Below, piece by piece: positions 1 through 9,443 of a DNA stretch of 64,000 nt. Position 1 is the stretch's first letter, and the number at the start of each line of letters is the position of its first letter. The notes under the pieces are model-generated. The model was not told the origin of the DNA. It searched no databases and saw only the letters and a list, made by a program, of their open reading frames with translations. Position numbers and translations under genes: made by a program. Source of the stretch: Brasenia schreberi (Eukaryota; Streptophyta; Magnoliopsida; Nymphaeales; Cabombaceae); contig JAYKKT010000076.1 in assembly GCA_036023115.1 (NCBI GenBank), positions 7,754,001 to 7,818,000 of the forward strand, written 5' to 3'.

Positions 1-651
1 TAGGTGTCTTCTGGCCTGGTGATTTTGCGAATTTGTTGTTTAGTCCTATATTTGTTGTCTTAATTGTATCAAACTTTTGTTTCCTTACATGTCCAATTGC
101 ACAGTAAACCATAACTCCTTAGCTCTAGGATTAAGCTACAAGCCCTTTCGTTGAAGTTCTTCGGTTTAAAGGTAAAACCACAGGCATTTAAAACTTAAAA
201 TCCAAATTTCTGTTTCTAATACATGCGCTTGTAATCATCAAAACATCTCATATTATGCTCCAAAAGGCAAAGAGAATACTTACCAATATCGAAATGCCAA
301 AACCCAACTTTATAGAATTACATGTGCACACATTGAATCTTTAATGCTTTCAATCTTGACATTAGAAAATCATAAAAATATGTTCATGCACAATGGCAGA
401 TCGACATTGTGGCCTGAAATTTTAGAAAATTTTGAATTAAGTATCAAACTTTTCAAAGCAATTTGAAAAATTTAAAACCTCTCAACTTGAACTTGAGGTT
501 CGCTCCACCCAATGCAAATTTCTGCATCCACTGGGTTCTTATTTGTAACAGAGCAGGCTGTTATATTGTCAGTCACCTTATAATGCTGATATTTTAGGTT
601 TTGTTTGTGTAAAAGCACTTTTCGTGCATTGTCTAACACTACGGGTCACCT
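1..651. other. Spacer at the head of an (a) block
   Basis: AT-rich sequence with no recognisable gene. The same sequence opens every (a) and (j) block in the window, always just upstream of the small peptide ORF, so it may hold that ORF's promoter. No TATA element stands out enough to call. Confidence 0.6.
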
Positions 652-801
652 ATGGCGACAAGCACAGCCTTTCAGGTTGTGCTCTTGTTCGTGTTTTTGG
701 TGCAATACTTCATGTGCAAAGTTGGTGCTTTAGAGTCAAAGGTCATAGAGATGCACACTAAAATCAAACCACCTGGTGCATTGTTGAAATTACAACCATG
801 A
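652..801 (+). CDS. Small secreted-peptide-like ORF, 49 aa (a-type)
   Basis: The ATG at 652 opens a 49-codon frame. It has a polar start (MATSTAFQ), a hydrophobic run at about residues 9-20 (VVLLFVFLVQYF), a likely cleavage zone after CKVGA near residue 26, and a short basic tail with the motif ESKVIEMHTKIKPPG. That is the layout of a secreted peptide precursor. The C terminus (ALLKLQP) differs from the 45-aa j-type version because a ~34-bp deletion at a GCA repeat removed the j-type stop. I do not recognise the family. It could also be the first exon of a longer lost gene or a chance ORF. Seven copies in the window keep the frame open. Confidence 0.4.
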   Translation: MATSTAFQVVLLFVFLVQYFMCKVGALESKVIEMHTKIKPPGALLKLQP

Positions 802-1012
802 GTGCAAAATGAAGGCAACCATCTAACCATTTTTTTTCTCAGTCTTTTTTACAAGGAAAGACAGTATACATAATGAGGTTATTAGAAATAAGTTGAGAGT
901 AATGCCATAATGAGGAAAATCGTTTAAGAATGTGATCAAAGGAAGCTAAAGTAACAAGGTATAAAAAACTAGATTATAAAAATATTAAAGAGAAGCTTGT
1001 TGAAACACTTTG

Positions 1013-1340
1013 TTAATTGTTTCCTCCTCTCTTATTGTTGCGGCAATCTCTCTTATAGTGTCCCATTTTTCTACAGTTGAAACACTTGACCCGAAAAATG
1101 GTTTTTTGTATTCTCGTAATTGATTGACATCCCATTTTGTTATTTTTGCGAAGCTTTCTCTTTGATTTATTTCTTCTTTGGTTGGGTTTGGAGCTAGACC
1201 CTATCTCATCTTCTACTAGTAACAATTTTTCTTTTCTGTTTTTACTCATATGTTCTTACTCAGTTGCTAGTTTTAGGGGCAATTCAGAAATGTTGATTTC
1301 AGGCCATAGTCTAAACTTTCATGTTTGCAAGTTTAGACCG
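1013..1340 (-). mobile_element. Ty1-copia gag fragment with zinc knuckle
   Basis: The minus strand encodes a lysine-rich segment followed by a CCHC knuckle, CFNCRKMGHYKRDC (C-x2-C-x4-H-x4-C), then RNNKRG, which is the nucleic-acid-binding end of a copia gag protein. The frame is about 78 codons from its first Met. Protease and integrase, still visible in the j-type blocks, are deleted here. The breakpoint near 990-1012 carries filler between 'aaagagaag' and 'gtttcctcctctc'. No LTRs were found. This copy keeps an Arg codon (AGA) where j-type copies have a TGA stop inside the knuckle. Confidence 0.75.
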
Positions 1341-1896
1341 TTTAACTTTCCTGTCTTTGCTAGTTTTGACACACATATTGTAGAGCTCATTTTTATGTCT
1401 TCGGCAATTATAACAAACAAACGGTCTAAAAGGATAATATTTGTCAAGCAACAAAACACAAATAACATAACTCTAATTAGCACGATGCAGAATATAAAAA
1501 AGATTAGCTGAAAATAACTCATTTTTAATATAAAAAGTAGTTGGGATAACTCCGTAATTTTTTTTCAAAAAAAATTCCTGCCTTTGTTAATTTCCAAAAC
1601 ACTAGAGGTAAACGAATCACTTTATCTGTTTGTTCGTTTTTGTAATTTTTCAGAAAGATCAAGGACAGAACAATAACTTAGTGTTTGGTATTTTTGAAAA
1701 TTCGTCACTGATCGGGCGTAAATTCATAATTTTTTCCTTAGTACTATTTCATAATTTCCTTAAAAGGGCAAGGACATAGTGGAAGTATTGTAATAAATTT
1801 GACTGGAAAGGGCAGAAAAGTTACTTAATATCCTATTTTTTTAAATTTTCTAGAGGGCAAAATTAACTTTTCGCCGGAATAAGGGCAAAACAGTCT
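1341..1896. other. Spacer between gag scrap and polygalacturonase fragment
   Basis: AT-rich sequence with homopolymer A/T runs. Short ORFs on both strands look like chance frames. No domain was recognised. Confidence 0.5.
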
Positions 1897-2160
1897 TTTA
1901 ACTTTTCAACTTAGTAATAAATTAGTATTTGGGTTTTGCAGGCATTCACATTGCTGTCACAGGAATGCTTGCGATGGCGACTCCATTGAAGACGGTACCT
2001 TTGGAAAAACCATCTGTGCTCTTTGGCCACGATTTTATCCTTAATCCACTGGTGGAACACTTGAAAACATTATTCTTCACCACAACGTTTTGCTTGCCGG
2101 CATAACGTTTTTCCCTAAGCTATCAATACTGCCACTAAAACAAGTCAAAGTTACATGATT
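1897..2160 (-). pseudogene. Polygalacturonase exon-3 fragment (a-type, decayed)
   Basis: The minus strand aligns with exon 3 of PG1 and parts of its flanking introns. It includes the stretch corresponding to GLRIKSW, which holds the RIK substrate-binding motif, and DSNVNAC near the exon end. Compared with the j-type fragments, the middle ('gaaacacattattc') is lost and the frame is broken. Divergence from PG1 is far greater than between the PG genes, so this is an older paralogue, not a recent break. Confidence 0.8.
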
Positions 2161-2346
2161 AAGAAAAGAACATAATTGTAATTCAAATTCTTAACTCCAT
2201 TCAAGCATAAGTAATTGTATTGATGCGTTGGAAGGCCCAAGACTCGACTTCTAATAACTCAACCTCTACTTCCTAATCAACAACCCCCTTAAACTTATTT
2301 TTGCTTCCAGCCTTCGTGCCAAGTAAATGTTTAATTTAAGCTCCTC

Positions 2347-2427
2347 ACCATTGTTCCACCCGGTTGCCTCCAATCATCTGGTAGGTCGAGTTCCACTCTT
2401 CTGGGCCTTGTAAACAACAATATTTGA
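2347..2427 (+). pseudogene. Inverted polygalacturonase exon-4 3' end
   Basis: Read on the plus strand this gives TIVPPGCLQSSGRSSSTLLG followed by LVNNNI and a stop. It aligns with the end of PG1 exon 4 ([20 protein letters not shown] then FVTTSI and stop). Frame and stop position are preserved. It lies opposite in strand to the exon-3 fragment just upstream and to all PG genes, so the old paralogue was broken by an inversion or an inverted insertion. Confidence 0.75.
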
Positions 2428-3640
2428 TCTACCATCAATTGGATTTCATTTCTTTATCTGTAATGATGTAAAAATATTGGAACAAGGGAGTTGACATATT
2501 CATCTATACTAAATTTGTAATAACATGAAGACAACATATATTTTTTAAGGTACGAACAAAGTTGATCATATTCTTTCATTTGAAAATCTTAATGCTGGTT
2601 GATTTCTGAATTTTCATAACGCTTGGTTTTCTCTTAAATACTTTTTTGAATGCTGAAAAACAAGACCGCATGAAGAGACGAAAACCACATCTATTGAGAT
2701 GGATAGGTTGAGGTTAAAGTTGAAGATGAAGGTTCTTTTGATTGAACCCCCTAGCCAGGAGGATAGTAGATTTCTTTCACGAGCTAACATGGTGTTTCCA
2801 TTAGTTAAAACACAGAACTTTAAGCACTAGGGAGTTTGTCTTCTAATTAGATGTTTCAGTTGGTATATGCCATGGTTAATGGTGTTCCACTTACAAGGGG
2901 AAGGCCAAAGGCAGGTATACATGCTCTGAAATCGAACTCACGATCTGCATCTTGTGAACAACATGCCATTCCAGAAGAACAAACGCCCGGAGTGCATACT
3001 TTATTCTAAAAACTAGCTAGAAAACATTAATTGCCCAAACATGCAAGATCCAGAGTTCAACTGGCAGGGCACCCAGATTCCCTTGTGCTGGTGGGAAGGG
3101 GAGATGTGTGAATGTGTATGTCACCCTTCAGCCTCCTGTTGTGAGAAAAAAGGATCAGCGTGCCGGAAGTGGCACTTGTCCTGGATTAATGGAACCCATA
3201 AAAGGACCAATCTCTAGAGGACGATTCAATCTGTGGACCAAAAATCATATCCAGATCTTGTTTCAATCTTAACTGCCCATACTGGGGCATGTACCGAAAA
3301 AGGTTTTTCGAGGCCCACCTGCGTCGGATCGTCCAGTTTGCGGGTGACGTTATTCAAGGTTTCTTAGGCCGAAAAGCCGTTCCTCTCTAGTGATCGTTTT
3401 CCGGGAACCTCGTTTACCTAAGCTTTTCACCCATCTTTTTGGGATTTGCAGTACACTTGCTCACAAATGCGTTATAATACGTGGAGTGAAAAATGGATGC
3501 TGATGTTCATGAGAACTCAAGTTCGTTGAAGTTCAGTATATACTATGAAGAGGAACGATACTGCTACAGCAAATCAATAACTCGATCATATCTTCACGAC
3601 AAATAAATCCACATATGCTTTATTTGTACCTTGAACAATA
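2428..3640. other. Spacer (b) downstream of PG1
   Basis: No gene. Around 2870-2990 the minus strand has a tRNA-like stretch ('tggcatgttgt' then 'cgtgagttcgatttc', resembling A and B boxes), possibly a SINE head. At about 3150-3200 there is a ~50-bp stretch similar to one at 6635-6685 in spacer (e). The last ~320 bp before the gene's 3' end is present only where a PG gene follows. Confidence 0.45.
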
Positions 3641-3675
3641 AATGTCGTGTACATTACAAATGAGTGTCAATTTCC

Positions 3676-3701
3676 TTTATTCCAATCATTTTTACTTTAT
3701 T
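3676..3701 (-). terminator. PG1 polyadenylation signals
   Basis: Two minus-strand AATAAA hexamers (3696-3701 and 3676-3681) lie about 35 and 55 nt past the PG1 stop codon, the usual distance for plant near-upstream elements. Confidence 0.5.
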
Positions 3702-3735
3702 ACAGAAAAATAATTGAATCCACTGGACCAGAAAA

Positions 3736-5381
3736 TCAAATGCTGGTGGTGACAAAGCCCATAAGCCTGCGATTCGAGCCACCCGATGATTGGAGGCAAC
3801 TCGGTGGAACCATGGTGCCGCTTGCACTCCCATATGCATGCTCACAGGATGACTTTGCTGGTTGCCCATTGTATGTGATCTGCACGTTAGACATCTTGAT
3901 GCCTTGACACGGTGCAGTTGCGCTGCATGCAAAATCGACGGCAACTTGAGTCTGTGATGTGCCCTTGATGTTGTTGTAGGTCACTTGGGAGATCTTGACA
4001 CCGGAATTCTGATCAAAGCACACATAAGATCAATGAAGGATGAATCTTGTGAATAACTAATAGGGAACTAGAACTTACTGGGCAACAGAATAATTTCTTT
4101 TGTTTCACTTTTCAACTTGGTAGTAACTTAGTACCTGGGTTGGGCAGGCATTGACATTGCTATCACAGTAATGCTGGTTTATGATGATGGGGTTCTTCAC
4201 ATTATTCATGGTGATTCCATCGAAGACAATGCCTTCGGCAAAACCGTTGCTGCTCCTTGCCCATGACTTTATCCTTAGTCCATTGGTGGAACCCGTGAAA
4301 ACCGTGTTCTTCACCGTGACGTTTTGCACGCCGGCTTCATTAGAGTTCTTCCCTAAGCTCCCAATACTGTCATTAGAACAAGTTAAAGTTATATGATTAC
4401 GAAAGTTGGATTGCCTTGTCAAAAAATGCATGCATGACATTATCAAGAGCACCTAAGTTGGATTAATTTGTACAACGATGCACATATATTCAACTTATTT
4501 AGATGCGTAATTTACCTTATTCCATGGCCAGGGCCACAGGTGACCTTCTCTATCCACAAGTTTTGGGTCCCTGGACCAACGGAGATGCAATCGTCTCCAG
4601 TCTTGATATCCGTGTTTGTGATGGACACGCCCGTCGATTGCTCTACGTGGACGCCATCCGTGTTAGGGCTGGTGCCTGAGGATTGAATCTTGAGGCCATC
4701 CACTTGGACGTTGTTGCAGGAATCGATGACCACGTTGAAGATTTCACTATTTACAGAGGTTATGCCGCTTAACACAATGTCCCTGGCATTGTCGAACACC
4801 AGTGACTACAAAAGAAGAAAAAAGAGTCGTCATTAACAAATAATTACTGTTCACAAAGTAAAAGCGTGTGTGTCCATGCGTGATAAGTCAACATTTAGCA
4901 CATCCTTGCATATTATTCATGGCAGTTAACTTACCCTTGCCCCAAATGGGCAGCTGGCTTTGTTAGCAGCTTTGCAAGACCACAAGGCCGAGCCCTTTCC
5001 ATCAAGATACCCTCCTTGGAACGTCAATCCCTTCACGTTTTCAAATTTGAGCCAGTACCCGGCTGCACTCTGAAGTTTATAGTCGGCCGAAGCTACCAGG
5101 TTGCCGTCAACCTTGACTACGATGTTGGTGTTGGCACAGGATCCAGAGAAGAGAGTTGGGTGCAGCAAGAAAGCCCCAGAGGGCACATACAGGGTGCCTC
5201 CCTGTGATGCAGCACAAACTACTTTCCATGCCTTGAGGAAAGCAGCACTGTCATCGGTCACCCCATCTGCCTTAGCTCCATAGCTCGTAACGTCATAAGT
5301 TGGTGTCCCATGCACTGCATCGTTGAGCAAGAGCAAAGGGATAATGACACGCATGAGACTTTTAATGAGACTGTTAGCCAT
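3736..5381 (-). CDS. Exopolygalacturonase PG1 (GH28), 4 exons, 413 aa
   Basis: Predicted secreted pectinase that hydrolyses alpha-1,4-galacturonosyl bonds of homogalacturonan in the cell wall. Exons: 5381-4935, 4805-4516, 4366-4135 and 4008-3736. Introns are 129, 149 and 126 bp with GT-AG ends (donors GTAAGT, GTAAAT, GTACTA), and phases join cleanly to 413 codons. Residues 1-25 form a signal peptide with a leucine-rich core. The GH28 signatures are all present: SPNTDG at 195-200, GDDC at 219-222, GPGHGIS at 240-246 (completed across intron 2) and RIK at 277-279. The catalytic aspartates expected from the family are D199, D220 and D221, with H243. Length and motifs fit the plant exo-acting, often pollen-expressed clade; exo mode and tissue are family inference. 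The start is the only Met before the signal peptide. A TATA-like element lies ~145 bp upstream. Confidence 0.93.
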
Positions 5382-5524
5382 GAAAAAGGGGAGGTGTGAC
5401 AGCTACTTGGCAGGGGAACCGAATTTGAACGAGAGATTTAGTTAAGGAATGAAAGATTTACGGTGATAAAATTCTGTTGTGTTGTCTCTGATGTTGGTGA
5501 GTGGAGAGGGCTCCATAATGCTTG

Positions 5525-5536
5525 TATATATATATA
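5525..5536 (-). promoter_or_regulatory. PG1 TATA-like element
   Basis: A 12-bp TA run on the minus strand about 145 bp before the ATG. It would place transcription start near 5500 and give a 5' leader of roughly 115 nt. It sits in a GC-richer context ('cgtg...caagc'), unlike the long AT microsatellites. Confidence 0.5.
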
Positions 5537-5570
5537 CACGCCTAAGAAGCAGAAGCACATATGGGCACGT

Positions 5571-5891
5571 ACCTATTCTCCGTACACTCTCTCTTATTTT
5601 GTTGTTCACATGAATGGTGTAACGACATGAACATAAGCTGTTTGATGTTGAATTGATAAATAGTAACATCTTTCACCTTGAATTTTCAATGTTTTTGTCG
5701 CTGAACATTTGAATTAATATATGCGCAAACAATTACCTATTCGTCGTATACTCTTTCTTATTTTATCGTTCACATGAATGATATACAGATATAAACTTGA
5801 GTTGTTTGATGTTGAAATGATAAATAGTAACATCTTTCACCTAAAATTTTCAATGTTTTCTAGTTGAACATTTGAATATGTGCAAACAATT
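5571..5891. repeat. Tandem ~160-bp duplication in the PG1 promoter
   Basis: Units 5571-5734 and 5735-5891 share the same order of blocks: 'acctattc', 'ctcttatttt', 'gttcacatgaatg', 'tgtttgatgttga', 'gataaatagtaacatcttt', 'caatgttt' and 'gcaaacaatta'. They differ at many bases, so the duplication predates the gene duplications. It begins about 35 bp upstream of the TATA-like element. Confidence 0.8.
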
Positions 5892-6532
5892 ACGTAGATA
5901 TTAATTAGATGATAAACTGAACTGCGTCGTCTTTGTCCATTCAATCCTCAAACTCATCACAGCAAGAAAATAAGAGTTCGGTTCATGCAAAGATGCACTA
6001 ATTAACAAGTCTATCACCTCTAAACGAAGTCGTCTCACAGAATGATGCAGAAAGCACGTATCTCATAGCCTTGAGATTCATCTTGAAAGAGCCGTCTAGT
6101 TAATGGAGAAATATCAAGTTACGAAAGTTGAACAGTGAGACATGTCGAGGCCGTCGTAGAAATCGTCATGTTTTTTCGTGAAACTAATTTGGTCTTTTGT
6201 ATCTTTTCCGATTCTGATAGGTAAGTTAGGCAGACCCCTACTTGATGCATCCCTGGGACGTTGAACTCGTGACCTCGAACTTCTTTTGATTTCAACCACC
6301 GGGCCAGAAGAGTGGTGGATCTTTGTGTTGAGCGAATAAGATGATTCCTTTGGTCAGAGGAAAAAATTTAAGGGTTAAAAAGAAAACTTATTCCCATGTA
6401 TAATTAGGTGTTTCGGTTTGTATACGCCATTGTTAACGAAACTTATTCTAAAACTAGCTAAGAAAACATGAATTTCCTCCAAAAGGAGAAGAAAATGACT
6501 ATCATTCTTTTGGGACCCGACAAGATAGCAAC
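5892..6532. other. Far-upstream region (d) of PG1
   Basis: Non-coding. Apart from the SINE-like element at 6180-6320 I recognise nothing. The short minus-strand ORF at 6114-6299 runs through that element and is not a gene. Confidence 0.5.
6180..6320 (-). mobile_element. SINE-like element with tRNA-type A and B boxes
   Basis: On the minus strand, 'ggcccggtggttgaa' (6291-6305) resembles a pol III A box. 'gaggtcacgagttcaacg' (about 6259-6276) resembles a B box at normal tRNA spacing. The following 'gggatgcatcaagtaggggt' run is typical of plant SINE heads. The 3' end and target-site duplications are not clear. It lies about 0.8 kb upstream of the PG1 start. Confidence 0.5.
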
Positions 6533-8060
6533 TTAAGTTGTCAATGGATTGATGGTTAATTCAAACCCAAATGCATATAGTTGGTCAATGCTGTCACTGC
6601 CAAGTTGTTTAAGTAATTGTCGAAAGGCTAAGCATGCGGAGGAAGATACTTGTTGGGGATTAAGGGGACCCATAGCAAGTTTAAATTTGGGGTTATATGA
6701 GCCATTGCGGGACTTTAGGGTCCTTTCAAGCACTTTAATCATGATTAAAGAAACAGAATTAGTGCAGGAGGAAGCAGGCCCTCTAGTTTAAATTTCTATA
6801 GATTCAGGTTCTTGACGAGCAAAGCCCAAGGGCCGAGACTGCTACCACCTTTTCAAGAGAAAGCCTTAAAGAACAAAGTTGCAACTATGGATGACAATGG
6901 GCGATGACTGAGTGGATTGCTGTGCAGTGCATTTGAGAAACATTTTAGGTGAAAATACGTTGCGCTTTCATGTGAACACTTTTGCACCATGGTTCGGAAT
7001 AACTTCGGTTTATCGTAAATTGGAGATAATATTTTGGTTTATTTTCCTCACAATGTGGAACGTGTCACGTGGAGTAGATGACAACCTCTCGAGGTCACAT
7101 CAGGTCCAGAAGTGATCAAAATATATTAGACAATATTCTAGTCTCTAACATTAATAAAGCTCATGATAGAGAAGATAGAAAAGGAAAAGATAAGAAAATG
7201 TATCATTAATATTTCTATCCGAGTGTGCATAAATTATAATTATTAGACAATATGTAATCAAGAAGGTTATGTGTGTGTATTTATGATTGGAAATTAAGTA
7301 AAAATACTTAACTTTTCTCACATGAGTTCAAAGTGTTGATTTGGCTATTACTACATATGATTGTTTGAAAGAACGAGCCATAGATAAGAAGGTATTCTCT
7401 GTTACTTTAAGTAATGCTTTGCATAAGCATATTAAAGTCAACTTTTCTTACATAATTCTTTGTTATGTAATGATTTTTTTATATTCGTTACTATACCCAC
7501 ATTTTAAATTTCATTGTTTAAGATGACTTTAAAGTTTAAAGAGGGCATCAAATATGTTAAAACATTAGATGTAACAAACATGTATTGATGTGAGAGTTGA
7601 ACTACGTTTAAATGTAACAATTAGACGGAACTCGACATACATGATGCTTGACTAGATGAAACTCGACATACATGATGCTTGATATGTGTATTATATATCA
7701 TAAATTAGAGTATTTATATATATATTCTTCTCATTTAATTACTAATTAGTTGATCTACCTTTTCAGATAAAGATGAAACAATAGAGTTGCTCTTAAAGTC
7801 AATGGTTTCTAAAGAAATTTCTGCACAAGATTCAAATGCAATTGGTGATATTGATACGAACACTTGTGACCTTCTTTTATATTGACTGAGATGGTATTTT
7901 TTTTTGTTATTTTAAACTGCTGTATTGGAAACTTTAGAATTGATCGTTCATTCGTATTGACTGATGATTGTTACTAATGACGTCTAATGGCATCTTCATA
8001 TTTATTCGTCTGAATGTGTTCATGGAGTGAAAAATTTATGTAGCTTTGCCATGACATACA
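6533..8060. other. Spacer (e), first copy
   Basis: No gene is recognised. At 7767-7885 an exon-like frame on the plus strand follows 'ccttttcag' and reads KDETIELLLKSMVSKEIS and on to a stop. At 7337-7393 another frame (VDLAITTYDCLKERAIDKK) ends before a GT. They may be remnants of a captured gene, but they do not join in phase. A 23-bp sequence, 'aactcgacatacatgatgct' onward, repeats with 30-bp spacing at 7629 and 7659. Confidence 0.4.
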
Positions 8061-9443
8061 CAAGGAAATGAAGTTTCATTGCTGTTGACTATTGAGTATG
8101 ATTGACTTCATGTGATTGGCTGATTCCTAATGAGTCGTGACTTATTCGACATGTTTCCTTCCCATATGAAGCATGTTATCTTATTAATATTGCATTCTCA
8201 TTGTTGTTGAGTATGATTCACTTTGTGTTGCTTGTTGATCTTGTGCAGTCATGTTTTTACATTCCTCCTCTGCTCCAACCAAAGGAAAATTATGTCTAGA
8301 ATACCTCTTGATTAGTAATATGTTGCTTATGTTTTTATTTTTTAAGGGCATCCTGTTGCCCCAAAAGTATGATAGTTCTCTCTCTCTCTCACACACATAG
8401 AAATTTATTAATTGTTCCTCTCTAAATGTACGAAGCAATTGGGACTCTTTAAGGTCAATGGTTGCGATTGCAGCCGTGCTAATGATGCTCTCTAACAAAA
8501 TGATGGAGAGCAGTTTGTCGGTATACATTTGTAATTCATAAATTATTGCTTTTGGATTGTTAGTGTTCCTTTTGTGATTGTCAATTTGTAATTCTCATTG
8601 AATAAATGATGCTTGTTTATTTTTTGTATTATGAATATGTTTATGATATCAAAGGTTTTTGTTGCTTTACCTTGAAATTGCAGTTTCATTGCTTTTGAGT
8701 ATAATTCACTTTGTATGATTAGTAGGTTTCTAGTGACTTATCAAAGCAATATAAATATACGTGGATCAATCTGGCCCGGCCCATGGCCCATTAAGGGCTA
8801 GGCTGGCCCACATTTTACATGGGCCGCAAAGGGCTAGGGCCGAGCATCTGTACCAATTGCCCAAGAGCAAATACCGCAGTGACACAAGTACCATTGACGC
8901 AACCAACCGCTCATTGCCCTCCTGGTTTGGCTTAGTTTGTAGGTGTGCAGTCAGCTCGAGTATAGGCAAGTTCAACTCAACTCGAACAGAAATGTTGAGC
9001 TCGAGGTTCAATGTTTGAGCTCGATCTAGGACCAAATCTACTTAGATCGAGCTTCATTATAGAAGCTCAATCTTTTTGAGCTTGAAATAACCTTTAAGAA
9101 GATGTTGAAAAATTCCTTAATGTTTGAGAGCATTGAAGTTTGTCGAAGAAATTCTGATAAGGGACCGGAGTGTGTGGTTCTGCAAGATGGTTTCATGAAT
9201 TGTATACTTTCTACCAAAAGGGCTTAATAAGGTTTTGATACTGCCTGTTCTAAGATGGTTTTGGGTCTCAACCGATAGAAAACAATAAAAAGTTTAAAAA
9301 ATTCAAATTTATAGAAAAACCGAACCGGTTTCGGTTTCATGAAAGGTGAAACTGAAACCCAACCGAGTGGTCTCCAATTCCAAGCCCAGTTCCTGGCCTG
9401 GTTTGGTTTTCGTTGGAACGCCAAACCGAGTGGTCTCCAATTA
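8061..9443. repeat. Spacer (f), short form
   Basis: Non-coding repeat. It carries a CT/CA microsatellite near 8375-8397, a GC-rich self-complementary stretch at 8765-8845 ('ggcccggcccatggccca' and 'gggctaggctggccca'), then AGCTCGA-rich and 'aaccgaaccggtttcggttt' sequence. Such mixes are common in degenerate plant DNA transposons, but I found no terminal repeats. It lacks the 325-bp insert found in the long form. Frames such as 8766-9035 through the hairpin are not genes. Confidence 0.55.

Noticed and set aside
1137..1511. 124-aa plus-strand ORF with hydrophobic stretches, present in several copies
   Set aside because: Lies antisense to the copia gag zinc-knuckle fragment, which explains its composition.
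3300..3480. GC-richer tract resembling organelle DNA
   Set aside because: No organelle gene can be read from it and it occurs only as part of the PG-linked (b) spacer.
3647..3907. Plus-strand ORF across the PG 3' end, repeated in every PG copy
   Set aside because: Antisense shadow of PG exon 4 and its 3' flank; conservation follows from the real gene. Similar plus-strand frames at 4181, 4468, 5016 and 5101 are also shadows.
6255..6305. Possible tRNA gene
   Set aside because: A- and B-box-like words are present but there is no cloverleaf with paired acceptor arms; a SINE head is the better explanation.
7629..7681. Two 23-bp direct repeats at 30-bp spacing considered as a CRISPR-like array
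   Set aside because: Only two units with a near-constant 7-bp gap in a plant spacer; a simple local duplication.
8766..9035. Pro/Gly/Ala/Arg-rich ORFs on both strands near 'ggcccggcccatgg'
   Set aside because: They come from a self-complementary GC-rich repeat that is open on both strands by composition.
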